Positions 18,174-30,893 are shown, counted from the first letter of the stretch. The stretch is DNA of 39,104 nt from Paraburkholderia sp. (GCF_024281035.1 NZ_JAMXLH010000031.1:1-39104); one strand, 5' to 3'. Made by a program: numbers and translations. Notes: generated by a model not told the origin, from the letters alone.

Positions 18174-19091
18174 TTATTCGTCGCGGCCTTCGGGCAGCCG
18201 CGCATCCGCTGTGGCCTGTTCCGGCGCATCCTGGGCCGCGAGCGTGTCGAGTTCCGCGTCGTCGAAGCCCGCCGAGCGGCGCGCCTCGAAGTTGAACGGC
18301 CCGCGCATCTTCGGCGCGCGGTACTGCTGCGCGAGCGTGAGCCACGCCGCGTGCGGATCCAGTCCGCGCGCTTCGCACAGGTAGCGGAACCAGCGATTGC
18401 CGATGCGCACGTGCCCCACCTCGTCTCGAAGGATCACGTCGAGCACCGCTGCAGACTGATCGTCGCCCGCCTGCTTCAGACGTGCGCGGATCGGCGGCGC
18501 GGCATCGAGCCCGCGTGCCTCCAGCACGCGCGGCACGAGCGCCATGCGCGCGAGGACATCGTCGCGCGTGCGCTCGCACATCTCCCACAGGCCGTTGTGG
18601 GCCGGAAAATCGCCGTAGGCGTGACCGTAGTCCGCGAGACGCGCGCCGAGCAGCGAGAAGTGAAAGGCTTCCTCGGCAGCGACCGTCAGCCAGTCGGCGT
18701 AGAACGCGTCGGGCATGGCGGGGAAACGCCAGACGGCGTCGAGTGCGAGATTGATCGCGTTGAATTCGATGTGCGCGAGCGCGTGGAGCAGCACCACGCG
18801 GCCTTGCGGCGTGCTCATGCTGCGCCGCTCCAGCTGGCGCGGCTCAACCAGGACAGGGCGAGCCGGACGCCCCGGCAGGTCCGCGGGCGCGTCGATTTCG
18901 CGCGGCGCATCCCAGCTCGATATGCGATTCGACATGCCGTCCAGCACAAGCGCATGGAGCGCCTGCACGGCTTCGGCTTTCGCGCCGGGATCGCACTCGC
19001 GCAGCGCATCGAGCGCGGCAAGACGCCAGTTACCGGGCCCGCCGGTACGTTCGGCGGACGGTGTGGAATCGACTGAAGCAATGGAAGTCAT
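18174..19091 (-). CDS. DUF455 ferritin-like domain protein
   Basis: The 305-residue protein belongs to DUF455, a ferritin-like helical-bundle family. Helices carry spaced Glu and His residues fit for a di-iron site: HALAHIEFNAINLALD, AAEEAFHFSLLGARL and ILRDEVGHVRIGNRWF. Such bundles bind metal and often activate oxygen; some relatives modify tRNA, but no function is established for this family to my knowledge. It is divergent from the gamma-carbonic-anhydrase gene over 173 bp and upstream of an alpha/beta hydrolase gene on the same strand. Confidence 0.85.
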   Translation of the reverse strand: MTSIASVDSTPSAERTGGPGNWRLAALDALRECDPGAKAEAVQALHALVLDGMSNRISSWDAPREIDAPADLPGRPARPVLVEPRQLERRSMSTPQGRVVLLHALAHIEFNAINLALDAVWRFPAMPDAFYADWLTVAAEEAFHFSLLGARLADYGHAYGDFPAHNGLWEMCERTRDDVLARMALVPRVLEARGLDAAPPIRARLKQAGDDQSAAVLDVILRDEVGHVRIGNRWFRYLCEARGLDPHAAWLTLAQQYRAPKMRGPFNFEARRSAGFDDAELDTLAAQDAPEQATADARLPEGRDE

Positions 19092-19170
19092 CGTGAACGA
19101 ACGAGAAAACGCGGAAATAGTCCGGATCGCGGCGCCGTCCCGTCTGCCAGGCGGTCTGCGCGCGACCGTT

Positions 19171-19176
19171 TACAAT
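19171..19176 (+). promoter_or_regulatory. Possible -10 box for the gamma-carbonic-anhydrase gene
   Basis: TACAAT, in the context TTTACAATACG, lies 88 nt before the GTG start, in the 173-bp divergent region. No convincing -35 box is seen at the right distance. Confidence 0.3.
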
Positions 19177-19264
19177 ACGCGATTCACCTGCCGTGCGCCC
19201 TGCCCCTGACACAGCAGCGCCGCAACCGCACCGCAGCACCCCCGGACTCTGGAGACGCAACACC

Positions 19265-19789
19265 GTGGCCATCTACAAGCTTGGCGAAGCCGCACCCACT
19301 ATTCACGAAAGCGTGTTCGTCGCGGACAACGCGACCGTCATCGGCAAGGTGACCCTGGCCGAGAACGCGAGCGTCTGGTTCGGCGCGACGCTGCGCGGCG
19401 ACAACGAGCCGATCACGGTCGGCGAGCGCACCAATATCCAGGAAGGCGCGGTGCTGCACACTGATCCCGGCTACCCGCTCACGCTCGAAGCGAACGTGAC
19501 GGTGGGCCACCAGGCGATGCTGCACGGCTGCACGGTGAAGGAAGGCGCGCTCATCGGGATTCAGGCCGTGGTCTTGAATGGCGCGGTGATCGGCCGCAAC
19601 TGTCTGGTTGGCGCGGGCGCTGTGGTCACCGAGGGCAAGGTGTTCCCCGATAACTCGCTGATTCTCGGCGCACCTGCGAAAGTGGTGCGCGAACTCACCG
19701 AGGCCGACATCGCGGGCCTCAAGCGCAACGCGGATGTGTACGACAAGCGTCGCGAATATTTCAAGGCGCAGCTCGTGCGCATCGGCTAG
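19265..19789 (+). CDS. Gamma-carbonic-anhydrase-like hexapeptide-repeat protein (YrdA/PaaY type)
   Basis: The 174-residue protein is a left-handed beta helix built from hexapeptide repeats (VIGKVTLAENASVWFGATLRG, written here only in part as its first strands) and ends in a helix that packs against them. Three metal-binding histidines are expected; HTDPGYP and VGHQAMLHGC supply them. Family members form trimers and bind zinc or iron; carbonic anhydrase activity varies. The start is GTG at 19265 with GGAG about 11 bases upstream. It is followed after 53 bp by hslO. Confidence 0.9.
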   Translation: MAIYKLGEAAPTIHESVFVADNATVIGKVTLAENASVWFGATLRGDNEPITVGERTNIQEGAVLHTDPGYPLTLEANVTVGHQAMLHGCTVKEGALIGIQAVVLNGAVIGRNCLVGAGAVVTEGKVFPDNSLILGAPAKVVRELTEADIAGLKRNADVYDKRREYFKAQLVRIG

Positions 19790-19842
19790 GCCCGTCCGCC
19801 CATGCGCGCCTCGCCGTATGAATCGAAACGAAGGAAAAGATT

Positions 19843-20805
19843 GTGAACGACCAGTTGCAGAAATTCTTGTTCAGCGCCGCCCCGGTGCGCGGTGAGATCG
19901 TCTCCCTGCGCAGTACGTGGCAAGAAGTGCTCACGCGCCGTCAATATCCCGCGCCGGTTCAGACCGTGCTCGGCGAGATGATGGCGGCGTGCGCGCTGCT
20001 GTCGGCCAATCTGAAGTTCGACGGCACGCTGATCATGCAGATTTTCGGCGACGGTCCCGTGCGCATGCTGGTCGTGCAGTGCGCCTCGGATCTCTCGATG
20101 CGCGCGACCGCGCGGCTCGCCGACGGTCTCACGGCTGACGACGCCGCGGCACTGCCCGACGACATGACGATCGCCGATCTCATCAACGTGAGCGGCAACG
20201 CCCGCTGCGTGATCACGCTCGATCCGGCCAGCAAGCAGCCGGGCCAGCAGCCGTATCAGGGCATCGTGCCGCTGAACGGCACGGACGGCCCGCTCCATTC
20301 GATTTCCGAGGTCCTCGAACACTACATGCATCACTCGGAACAGCTCGACACGCGCATGTGGCTCGCGGCCAATGGCGAGCGCGCGGTCGGCGTGATGCTG
20401 CAGAAGCTGCCCGGCGACGGCGGTATCGTGCCGCACGCAGGCGAACTCGACACCGATACGTGGGATCGCGTCTGCACGCTCGGCGGCACGCTGTCGCGCG
20501 CGGAACTGCTCGAACAGGAGCCCGAGGTGCTGTTCCGCCGCCTCTTCTGGCAGGAGAACGTGCACCACTTCGAACCCGCTCAGACGCGCTTTCAGTGCTC
20601 CTGCTCGCGCGAAAAGGTCGGCGCGATGCTGAAGATGCTCGGGCGCGGCGAGGTGGACGGCGTGATCGAGGAACGCGGCCACGTCGAGATTCACTGCGAC
20701 TACTGCAACCAGCGCTACGAGTTCGATCCCGTGGACGTGGCGCAACTTTTCGCGGCGCCTGGCCTCTCGGAAGGCATTGCGCCCGCAGCGGAGCGGCGCC
20801 ACTAA
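19843..20805 (+). CDS. hslO: Redox-regulated chaperone Hsp33
   Basis: Hsp33 is a holdase that is switched on by oxidation. The 320-residue protein has the N-terminal substrate-binding domain and the C-terminal zinc redox switch with Cys252, Cys254, Cys285 and Cys288, in the CxC...CxxC pattern. The start is GTG, with AAGGAA about 6 bases upstream. It follows the gamma-carbonic-anhydrase gene, likely in one transcript. A strong GC hairpin without a T tract lies just after the stop. Confidence 0.96.
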   Translation: MNDQLQKFLFSAAPVRGEIVSLRSTWQEVLTRRQYPAPVQTVLGEMMAACALLSANLKFDGTLIMQIFGDGPVRMLVVQCASDLSMRATARLADGLTADDAAALPDDMTIADLINVSGNARCVITLDPASKQPGQQPYQGIVPLNGTDGPLHSISEVLEHYMHHSEQLDTRMWLAANGERAVGVMLQKLPGDGGIVPHAGELDTDTWDRVCTLGGTLSRAELLEQEPEVLFRRLFWQENVHHFEPAQTRFQCSCSREKVGAMLKMLGRGEVDGVIEERGHVEIHCDYCNQRYEFDPVDVAQLFAAPGLSEGIAPAAERRH

Positions 20806-20828
20806 GCGCTGCGCCGATCATCGTGGGA

Positions 20829-20854
20829 CGCGCTGCCGTGCCGGCGGCAGCGCG
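20829..20854 (+). other. Strong hairpin after hslO
   Basis: A perfect 10-bp stem, CGCGCTGCCG with CGGCAGCGCG, has a 6-nt loop and starts 24 nt after the hslO stop. No T run follows, so it is not a standard intrinsic terminator. It could protect the 3' end of the hslO message or mark a processed end. Confidence 0.5.
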
Positions 20855-20949
20855 TGCGATGGCAGCGAGATTGAGCTGAAATTCAAGCTGAAATCCGGAT
20901 GCCCGGTATGCGTATGATTTGCTTAGGCATCCGACGGATGGAGAACGAC

Positions 20950-21357
20950 ATGAGCGGGAAAAACGGCCGCGACAGTCTGTGGCGCAACGTGCAGCCGCGC
21001 GTCTCGGCAATCGCAACGATGATGGCGCTCGGCGCGGGCGTCGCATTGACGAGCGGCTGCGTGATGACCCCATCAGGACCGTCGCCGATCCTGAGCCGGC
21101 TCAGCCCCGCGCAGTCCGGCGTGTCCGCGACCGCGCATCCGCTCACGCCCGCGGAACGCGCGCGCTACGACGCCATCGACCGTCAGGCGCTCGCCGACCA
21201 GGAACGCGCGATAGCCGCCGAAGCAGCCGCGCAGGCCTGGGCACGCACCGTTGCGCCGCCCGTCACAATGTATGGCGGCTACTACAGTGGCTACTATGGC
21301 GGCTACTATGGCGGCGGCTGGGGCTACGGCTACCCGGGCTGGGGATGGGGCTGGTGA
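20950..21357 (+). CDS. Small Gly/Tyr-rich putative lipoprotein
   Basis: I do not recognise a characterised family. From the ATG at 20950 the protein is 135 residues; GGAG six bases upstream decides this start over the in-frame ATGs at 20899 and 20938. The N-terminus is basic, then hydrophobic, ending LTSGC with Cys37, an imperfect lipobox, so a lipoprotein is likely. The middle (about 58-97) is polar and alanine-rich. The C-terminus is an aromatic repeat of Gly, Tyr and Trp (GGYYSGYYGGYYGGGWGYG, then PGWGWGW), like surface or matrix proteins that bind envelope or metal. Its GC and codon use look like the neighbours. A bidirectional terminator follows. Confidence 0.75.
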   Translation: MSGKNGRDSLWRNVQPRVSAIATMMALGAGVALTSGCVMTPSGPSPILSRLSPAQSGVSATAHPLTPAERARYDAIDRQALADQERAIAAEAAAQAWARTVAPPVTMYGGYYSGYYGGYYGGGWGYGYPGWGWGW

Positions 21358-21373
21358 ACGGATAGCAGAAAGC

Positions 21374-21403
21374 AAAAAAGCGCGGCTGGCTGCCGCGCTT
21401 TTT
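21374..21403. terminator. Bidirectional rho-independent terminator
   Basis: The stem GCGCGGC (21380-21386) with GCCGCGC (21392-21398) has a 5-nt loop, with six A before and five T after; the A and T tracts extend the pairing. It can end the lipoprotein gene on the plus strand and ftsB on the minus strand, which converge here. Confidence 0.85.
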
Positions 21404-21439
21404 CATCGATCCCACCGTTGCCGAACAATCCGGCGACAC

Positions 21440-21913
21440 TCAGGTCCGCCCGGCTTTTTTCTTCGCGTCCGCCTTCTTCGCGTCAGCCTTCCTGGTTTCC
21501 GCCTTCTTCGCTTCCTTCCCGCGCCCACGCTTCTTTTCAGGCACGCGCGACACCGGGTTCGGCACGACCTTCACGGGCGCATCCGACATCACGCCACGCG
21601 TCGACGTGTTCGACGACGCGCTGGGCGCGGGCGGCGGCTGGTTCGGCGAGACGAACTGCACGAACACCTCGCCGTCCTTCACCATGCCCATTTCGTAGCG
21701 TGCGCGCTCTTCGACAGCGGCAGTCCCGTTCTGAAGATCCTGCACTTCGCCCGCAATGCGGTCGTTGCGCGTTTTCTCGTCGTCGTTCTGCTTGAGCTGC
21801 TGGGCGAGTTGCCCCTGAATTTCGTGCACGCGCAGCCACCCGCCCCGTCCCCACCAGAGCGGGTACTGGACCAGCGCCAGCAGAATGATCAGGACGACAG
21901 TGACAAGCCGCAT
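21440..21913 (-). CDS. ftsB: Cell division protein FtsB with Lys/Ala-rich tail
   Basis: FtsB is a bitopic protein that works with FtsL and FtsQ to activate septal peptidoglycan synthesis. The 157-residue protein has a membrane segment at about 2-18 (LVTVVLIILLALVQYPLW), the GGWLRV segment, a periplasmic coiled coil at about 28-72 and the conserved ARYEMGMVKDGEVFVQF block. Usual FtsB proteins end near residue 90-110. Here a tail of about 65 residues follows (91-157): first Pro/Ser-rich, then highly basic (KKRGRGKEAKK, KADAKKADAKKK). The ATG at 21913 is chosen because it puts the membrane segment at the N-terminus. eno lies 113 bp upstream. Confidence 0.93.
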   Translation of the reverse strand: MRLVTVVLIILLALVQYPLWWGRGGWLRVHEIQGQLAQQLKQNDDEKTRNDRIAGEVQDLQNGTAAVEERARYEMGMVKDGEVFVQFVSPNQPPPAPSASSNTSTRGVMSDAPVKVVPNPVSRVPEKKRGRGKEAKKAETRKADAKKADAKKKAGRT

Positions 21914-22026
21914 GAAGGAAGCCGGATAAATACACGCCGCCCCGCGCAGAACGCGGGGCGGCGAAAACACGAACCGAAGGATGACAGCAAGGCTGTTACC
22001 AGCGTGATCTGCGTATCAATACACCA

Positions 22027-26313
<4,287 letters not shown>

Positions 26314-26468
26314 CGCGCGAGCTGCGCGAACCGCGATCAAGGCGCGATACCGCACGCCCGTTCGGGAGCGGCAAGCGGCCTCGGCCACGTGTTGCCGCGC
26401 CACTCGCGCACGCCCGCATGAACCCACGCACACCATGAACGCGCGGCGTCAGGTCACATCAGGCCGCA

Positions 26469-27272
26469 TCAGGCTCCGTCGCCCATCGCGTACAGGAGGC
26501 GCTGCACGGCGCGGGCCGTTTCGATGGGACGCTCCATCGGGTAAAGGTGGCTGCCCTCGATCCATTCGAAGCGCTCGCCCGCGACGCGCCGTGTCGCATC
26601 GAGCCCGACCTGCCGTATCTCCCGCGACTTCGTGCCTGCGATAAAGCCGACCGGCACCGGCGAGCCGTGGACGAGACGCGTGCCGAGCGTGTGCGGCAGC
26701 GTGCGATAGATCAAATACTCGGTGCGGCGATCGAACGCAAGCGTGCGCGTGCCGTCCGCCGCAGTTTGCGGAATGCCGAAGTCGACATAGTCGGACAGCA
26801 CGCGTTCGTCCCAGCGCGCGAAGGCGGGCTTCGCGTGGAAGTGCTGCCAGGCCTCGTCGCGGCTGCCCCAGCTCGTGCGCCGGTTGCGCGTGGCGGCGGC
26901 GGGCGAAAGGTGTTCGTCGAGCCCCGCCCACTGCGACATCCTGAGCATGCTGCTGCGCCATCCCGCGATCACCGGCGAATCGAGCATCACCACCCCGCGC
27001 ACCCACTGCGGCCTCCTGAGCGCCGCCATCAGCGAAAGATAGCCGCCGAGCGAATGGCCGACGAGCCACACCGGATGCTCATAGTTGCGCTCGATGTCCT
27101 CCAGCAGCTGCTCGACGAGATGCGGCCAGTCGCGCGTGACCGGAAAGCGCGTGTCGTGACCGATGCGCTCGATATAGCGCAACGCGTGGCCGTCGCCGAG
27201 TTCGGCGAACAGCGTGCGATAAGTCGAGGCCGGAAAGCCGTTCGCGTGGGAAAAGTGAATGACGTTCTTCAA
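26469..27272 (-). CDS. Alpha/beta-fold hydrolase
   Basis: This 267-residue protein has the oxyanion segment HFSHANGFPASTYRTLF, the nucleophile elbow GHSLGGYLS and a late histidine in EGSHLYPMERP, as expected for an alpha/beta hydrolase. The substrate is not predictable. The start is TTG at 27272; no nearer ATG fits the N-terminal strand, and GGAG lies about 11 bases upstream. It lies between comEC and pyrG, 44 bp after comEC, and a perfect 16-bp palindrome stands in that gap. It has no sequence similarity that I can see with the other hydrolase at 17205-18089 beyond the fold. Confidence 0.83.
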   Translation of the reverse strand: MKNVIHFSHANGFPASTYRTLFAELGDGHALRYIERIGHDTRFPVTRDWPHLVEQLLEDIERNYEHPVWLVGHSLGGYLSLMAALRRPQWVRGVVMLDSPVIAGWRSSMLRMSQWAGLDEHLSPAAATRNRRTSWGSRDEAWQHFHAKPAFARWDERVLSDYVDFGIPQTAADGTRTLAFDRRTEYLIYRTLPHTLGTRLVHGSPVPVGFIAGTKSREIRQVGLDATRRVAGERFEWIEGSHLYPMERPIETARAVQRLLYAMGDGA

Positions 27273-27294
27273 AGGCTCGTTGTCTCCGTGTTGT

Positions 27295-27310
27295 TATAAC
27301 CGCGGTTATA
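27295..27310. promoter_or_regulatory. Perfect 16-bp palindrome upstream of the alpha/beta hydrolase gene
   Basis: TATAACCGCGGTTATA is fully self-complementary and lies in the 44-bp gap between comEC and the hydrolase gene, 22 nt before the TTG start. One half could serve as a -10 box (TATAAC) on the minus strand. The symmetry and position fit a dimeric repressor site; no regulator gene is next to it. Confidence 0.45.
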
Positions 27311-27316
27311 TCGGCT

Positions 27317-29986
27317 CTATATGTCCGGTGCATCCATCCAGTAGCGGCGTTGCGTGTCGATGAAGCGTTCGACTGCGAGATCGCCCGGCCGGGCCTCGAC
27401 GCGCACCGCGCCGTCGATGTCGCTGCGCGCGAGGACGATGTCGCGCATGGCGTAGCGCGCGTACACGCCGGGATGCGGATGGTGAAAGCGGTTCAGGTAG
27501 CCTACCTGAAAAATGGCGACGAGCGGCCAGACAGAGTCGAGGAACGGCTCGGTCGACGACGTGCGGCTGCCGTGATGCGGCACGACGAGCACCTGCGCGC
27601 GCAGGCGATCGGGCGCGCGGGCAACGAGCGTGCGTTCGGTGGCTGCTTCGATATCGGCGGCGAGAAGCGCGGCAGTCGCATCTCCGGGCCCCGTGGTCGA
27701 AACCCGCAGCACGCAACTATGCGCATTCGGCTTGTGCACGAGCGGCCCGGCATCCGGCCAGAGCATTTCGAAGTCGACGCCATCCCAGCGCCAGCGCTGG
27801 CCCGCCGCACATTGCACGACTTGCGCGCCGGTTTGCCGTGCGCTTGTCAGTAACGGATGATCCGGCCTGATCCCGGCGACGAACTGGCTCACCACAATCT
27901 CGTCGAGCACGGCCTGCGCGCCGCCCGAATGATCGGAGTCGTCGTGACTGACGATCAGCATGTCGAGGCGCTGAACGCCGTGCGCGTGCAGATACGGCAC
28001 CACGATGCGCTCACCGGCGTGCGTCGACTCCGGCCCCGGTCCGGCGTCGAAGAGCAGCGCGTGGCGGGCGGTTTGCACGAGCACCGATGTGCCCTGTCCG
28101 ATATCGAGCGCGGTGAGGCGAAACATGCCGACTGGCGGCCCCGCAGGCGGCGGAACCAGAAGCGGCAGCCACATGAACGGCGCGATCCAGCGCAGCGGCC
28201 AGCCGCGCGGTGCGAGGCACCACGCGATGCCCAATGCCGCGCAGGCGAGCGCCCATGCGTGCGGTTGCGGCAGGCGCAACACGGCCCACGGCACGCTTTC
28301 GAACCGGCCCAGCACGATGGCAAGCACCTCGAGCAACGCGTGCGCCGCGCGCAACGCGAATGCGTCGAGCGGCGGCGCAAGCGCGACGCTCGCGAGCACG
28401 GCGGGCGTCACGAGCGCGCTGACGATGGGAATGGCGAGCGCGTTCGCGAACGGGCCGATCAGCGGGATCTGCGCGAACCAGTATGCGGTGAGCGGCGCGA
28501 GCGCGATCGTCACGGCCCATTGCACGCGCGCGCCTCCTGCTACGCGGTTCACCAGCCGGTTCGCGATTCCGCGCGCGGCACTGGCCAGACGCGCAAGCAA
28601 GCGGCGCTTGCGGGTCGCATCCGGCGTCGCGGACCCCGCATCATCCGCCGGATAGACGAGCTCCGGCACATCGTCCGGACGGTTGTCCCAACGTGCGCCG
28701 GGCACGGCTGTCACGACGAAGAGAATCGCCGCCACGGCGCAGAACGAGAGCCAGAATCCCGCCGCCGTCACAGCCCACGGATCGCGGATCAGCACGAGCC
28801 CGAGCGCCCACGCGAGCACCTGCGACCGCGCCACGTTGCGCCCGGCAAGCAGCGCGGCAGCGGCCACCGCCAGCATCCACAACGCGCGCTGGACCGGCAC
28901 ATTGAAGCCCGCGAGCGCAGCGTAAATGACCGCAGCGCACACCGCACCCACCACGGCGACTTTCTGCGCAGGGACGATCAGCGGCGCGTCGATTCCACTC
29001 CAGCGCGCACGCCGCCAGAGCGCACCCGCCGCCCAGCCAGCGAGCCCCGCGACGAACGCGAGATGCAGTCCCGAAATGGCCACGAGGTGACTCGTGCCGG
29101 TGTTGCGCAGCAGACGCCAGTCGGCGGCGCTCACGGCGTCCTGCACGCCAGTCGCAAGCGCGACGACGATACCGCGATGCGGTTTGCCCGCCAGCACGCC
29201 GTCGATCCGTGCTCGCACCGCCGCGCGCCAGCGCTCGATCGCCGTGCCGATGCCACCCGCCTCGCCGGGCAATTGCACCGCACGCAGCGGTTCGCTCACG
29301 TAACCGGTCGCGCGAACACCGCGCGCGAGCAGCGCCGCTTCGGCATCGCGCAGGCCGAAGTTACGCTCGCCGTGCGGGCGTTTCAGACGAACCGGCAAGC
29401 GCCAGCGTGCGCCGGGCACGAGCGGCGGCAGCGGCGCGTCGCGCGCGACCCACGTGAGCTGGATCGTGCGGGGAAGCCCGGCGCCCGCATCAGGCGTGCC
29501 CCACGACTGCACCGCGAAGAGAAAACGTGCACGGCCTTCGGCGTAAGACGGCAGCGCCGCGACATAGCCCGTGACGTCGATATCGCGCTTCTCCCAGGCC
29601 GCGGGCAACGCGATGGCGAGGCGAAGTTGCGCACGATACGCCGCGTAGCCAAAGCCGATGCACGCCGCCGCGAGCCATACGGCAAGCCAGCCGCTCCAGC
29701 GCCGCCAGCGCCTCTTGCAACCGTAGTGCCGGCCCGCCGGCGAGCGAGCGCAGCACGCGCCCGCATCATCCGGACGACCACGCTCAAGCGAAGCGTCAGG
29801 CAGATCGTCGTGCCGACCGATCTCGCAGCCCACCGCTCCGGCCAGCGTCCGTGCCGTCAATGCAGCCCAGCCACCGGCCGCCAGCGTCGCAACGACGAGC
29901 AAGGCCCAGCCGTCTCGCCCAGGCAGCGCCGCCTGCTGCTGAAGAAAGAGCACGCCCAGCGCAAATCCGCCCCACACCGCCCGCAT
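27317..29986 (-). CDS. comEC: DNA internalisation protein ComEC/Rec2
   Basis: ComEC forms the inner-membrane channel that carries transforming single-stranded DNA into the cell. The 889-residue protein has N-terminal membrane segments, a periplasmic domain of the DUF4131 type, the multi-helix Competence domain around residues 270-620 (HLVAISGLHLAFVAGLAG is diagnostic) and a C-terminal metallo-beta-lactamase domain (IVSHDDSDHSGG at about 678-689, VVPHHGSRTSS later). The start at 29986 is favoured by GAGGAG 6 bases upstream. It looks intact and full length. It lies between tatD and a hydrolase gene. Other competence genes are not in the window. Confidence 0.93.
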   Translation of the reverse strand: MRAVWGGFALGVLFLQQQAALPGRDGWALLVVATLAAGGWAALTARTLAGAVGCEIGRHDDLPDASLERGRPDDAGACCARSPAGRHYGCKRRWRRWSGWLAVWLAAACIGFGYAAYRAQLRLAIALPAAWEKRDIDVTGYVAALPSYAEGRARFLFAVQSWGTPDAGAGLPRTIQLTWVARDAPLPPLVPGARWRLPVRLKRPHGERNFGLRDAEAALLARGVRATGYVSEPLRAVQLPGEAGGIGTAIERWRAAVRARIDGVLAGKPHRGIVVALATGVQDAVSAADWRLLRNTGTSHLVAISGLHLAFVAGLAGWAAGALWRRARWSGIDAPLIVPAQKVAVVGAVCAAVIYAALAGFNVPVQRALWMLAVAAAALLAGRNVARSQVLAWALGLVLIRDPWAVTAAGFWLSFCAVAAILFVVTAVPGARWDNRPDDVPELVYPADDAGSATPDATRKRRLLARLASAARGIANRLVNRVAGGARVQWAVTIALAPLTAYWFAQIPLIGPFANALAIPIVSALVTPAVLASVALAPPLDAFALRAAHALLEVLAIVLGRFESVPWAVLRLPQPHAWALACAALGIAWCLAPRGWPLRWIAPFMWLPLLVPPPAGPPVGMFRLTALDIGQGTSVLVQTARHALLFDAGPGPESTHAGERIVVPYLHAHGVQRLDMLIVSHDDSDHSGGAQAVLDEIVVSQFVAGIRPDHPLLTSARQTGAQVVQCAAGQRWRWDGVDFEMLWPDAGPLVHKPNAHSCVLRVSTTGPGDATAALLAADIEAATERTLVARAPDRLRAQVLVVPHHGSRTSSTEPFLDSVWPLVAIFQVGYLNRFHHPHPGVYARYAMRDIVLARSDIDGAVRVEARPGDLAVERFIDTQRRYWMDAPDI

Positions 29987-30097
29987 CCGAACTCCTCGCA
30001 TCGAGGCGGCGCGAACCCTATGAACCATATAAACGGCGCGTACGACACAGACGCACCCTGCGCCGCCCGATGGCGCCGCACGCCGCCGTCGAACCGA

Positions 30098-30886
30098 TTA
30101 TGCAGACGAAAGCGAGAGCCGCGGCAGCGCAACGGCAACGTTAGCCGTTGTGCCAAGGGCGAGTTCTTCGGGCGTCAGGCCGCGCAAGCCTGCGAGTACC
30201 GCGCCGATGCGCGGCACCTGGTCGGGCGTATTGCGCTCGCGATAAAGCCACGCGGGCGCAATGTCCGGCGCGTCGGTTTCCATCACGATCGCTTCGAGCG
30301 GCAGTTGCTGCGCGAGCCGCCGGATCTGCAGCGCGCGCTCGAACGTGACGTTGCCGCCGAAACCCAGATGGATTCCGTGGTCGATGAAGGCATTCGCCTG
30401 CTGGAAGCTGCCGTTGAACGCGTGCGCGATGCCGCGATGCACGCCGTTGCGGCGCAGGCCTTTGAGCACCTGGTCCTGCGATTTGCGCACATGGCAGATC
30501 GCGGGCAGGTCGAATTCGCGCGCGAGCTTGAGCTGCGCGTCGTAGAAATGCTGCTGCCGGGCGTCGTCGAGTTCCGGCACGAAATAGTCGAGGCCGATCT
30601 CGCCGATGCCGACAAAGCGCGGATCGTCGAGACTCGCTTCGATCTCGCGGCGCAGCGCGTCGAGATCCTCGTCGCGCGCGCCGGGCGTATAGAGCGGATG
30701 AATCCCGAGCGCGTAGACCGCGCCCGGCACGCGATGCGCGAGCGCGCGCACCGTGGCGAAATTCTCGCGCGCAACCGCGGGAATCACGATGCGCGACACC
30801 CCCGCCGCGCGCGCCGCCGACACGACCGCATCGCGGTCCGCGTCGAATTCGGCGGCGTCGAGATGGCAGTGCGTGTCGATCCACAT
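30098..30886 (-). CDS. tatD: TatD-family metal-dependent DNase/hydrolase
   Basis: The 262-residue protein has the amidohydrolase-type metal motif DTHCHLD (residues 4-10), GIHPLYTPG, the GEIGLDYF block with a bridging glutamate, HVRKSQDQ, HAFNGS and METDAPDIAP. TatD proteins are 3'-5' exonucleases or DNases, involved in DNA repair or fragmentation; the YcfH subgroup often lies beside other housekeeping genes. A GAGGG ribosome binding site stands about 5 bases before the ATG. It starts 7 nt after the lolD stop and is followed by comEC, so cotranscription is likely. Confidence 0.92.
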   Translation of the reverse strand: MWIDTHCHLDAAEFDADRDAVVSAARAAGVSRIVIPAVARENFATVRALAHRVPGAVYALGIHPLYTPGARDEDLDALRREIEASLDDPRFVGIGEIGLDYFVPELDDARQQHFYDAQLKLAREFDLPAICHVRKSQDQVLKGLRRNGVHRGIAHAFNGSFQQANAFIDHGIHLGFGGNVTFERALQIRRLAQQLPLEAIVMETDAPDIAPAWLYRERNTPDQVPRIGAVLAGLRGLTPEELALGTTANVAVALPRLSLSSA

Positions 30887-30893
30887 GGCGCCC

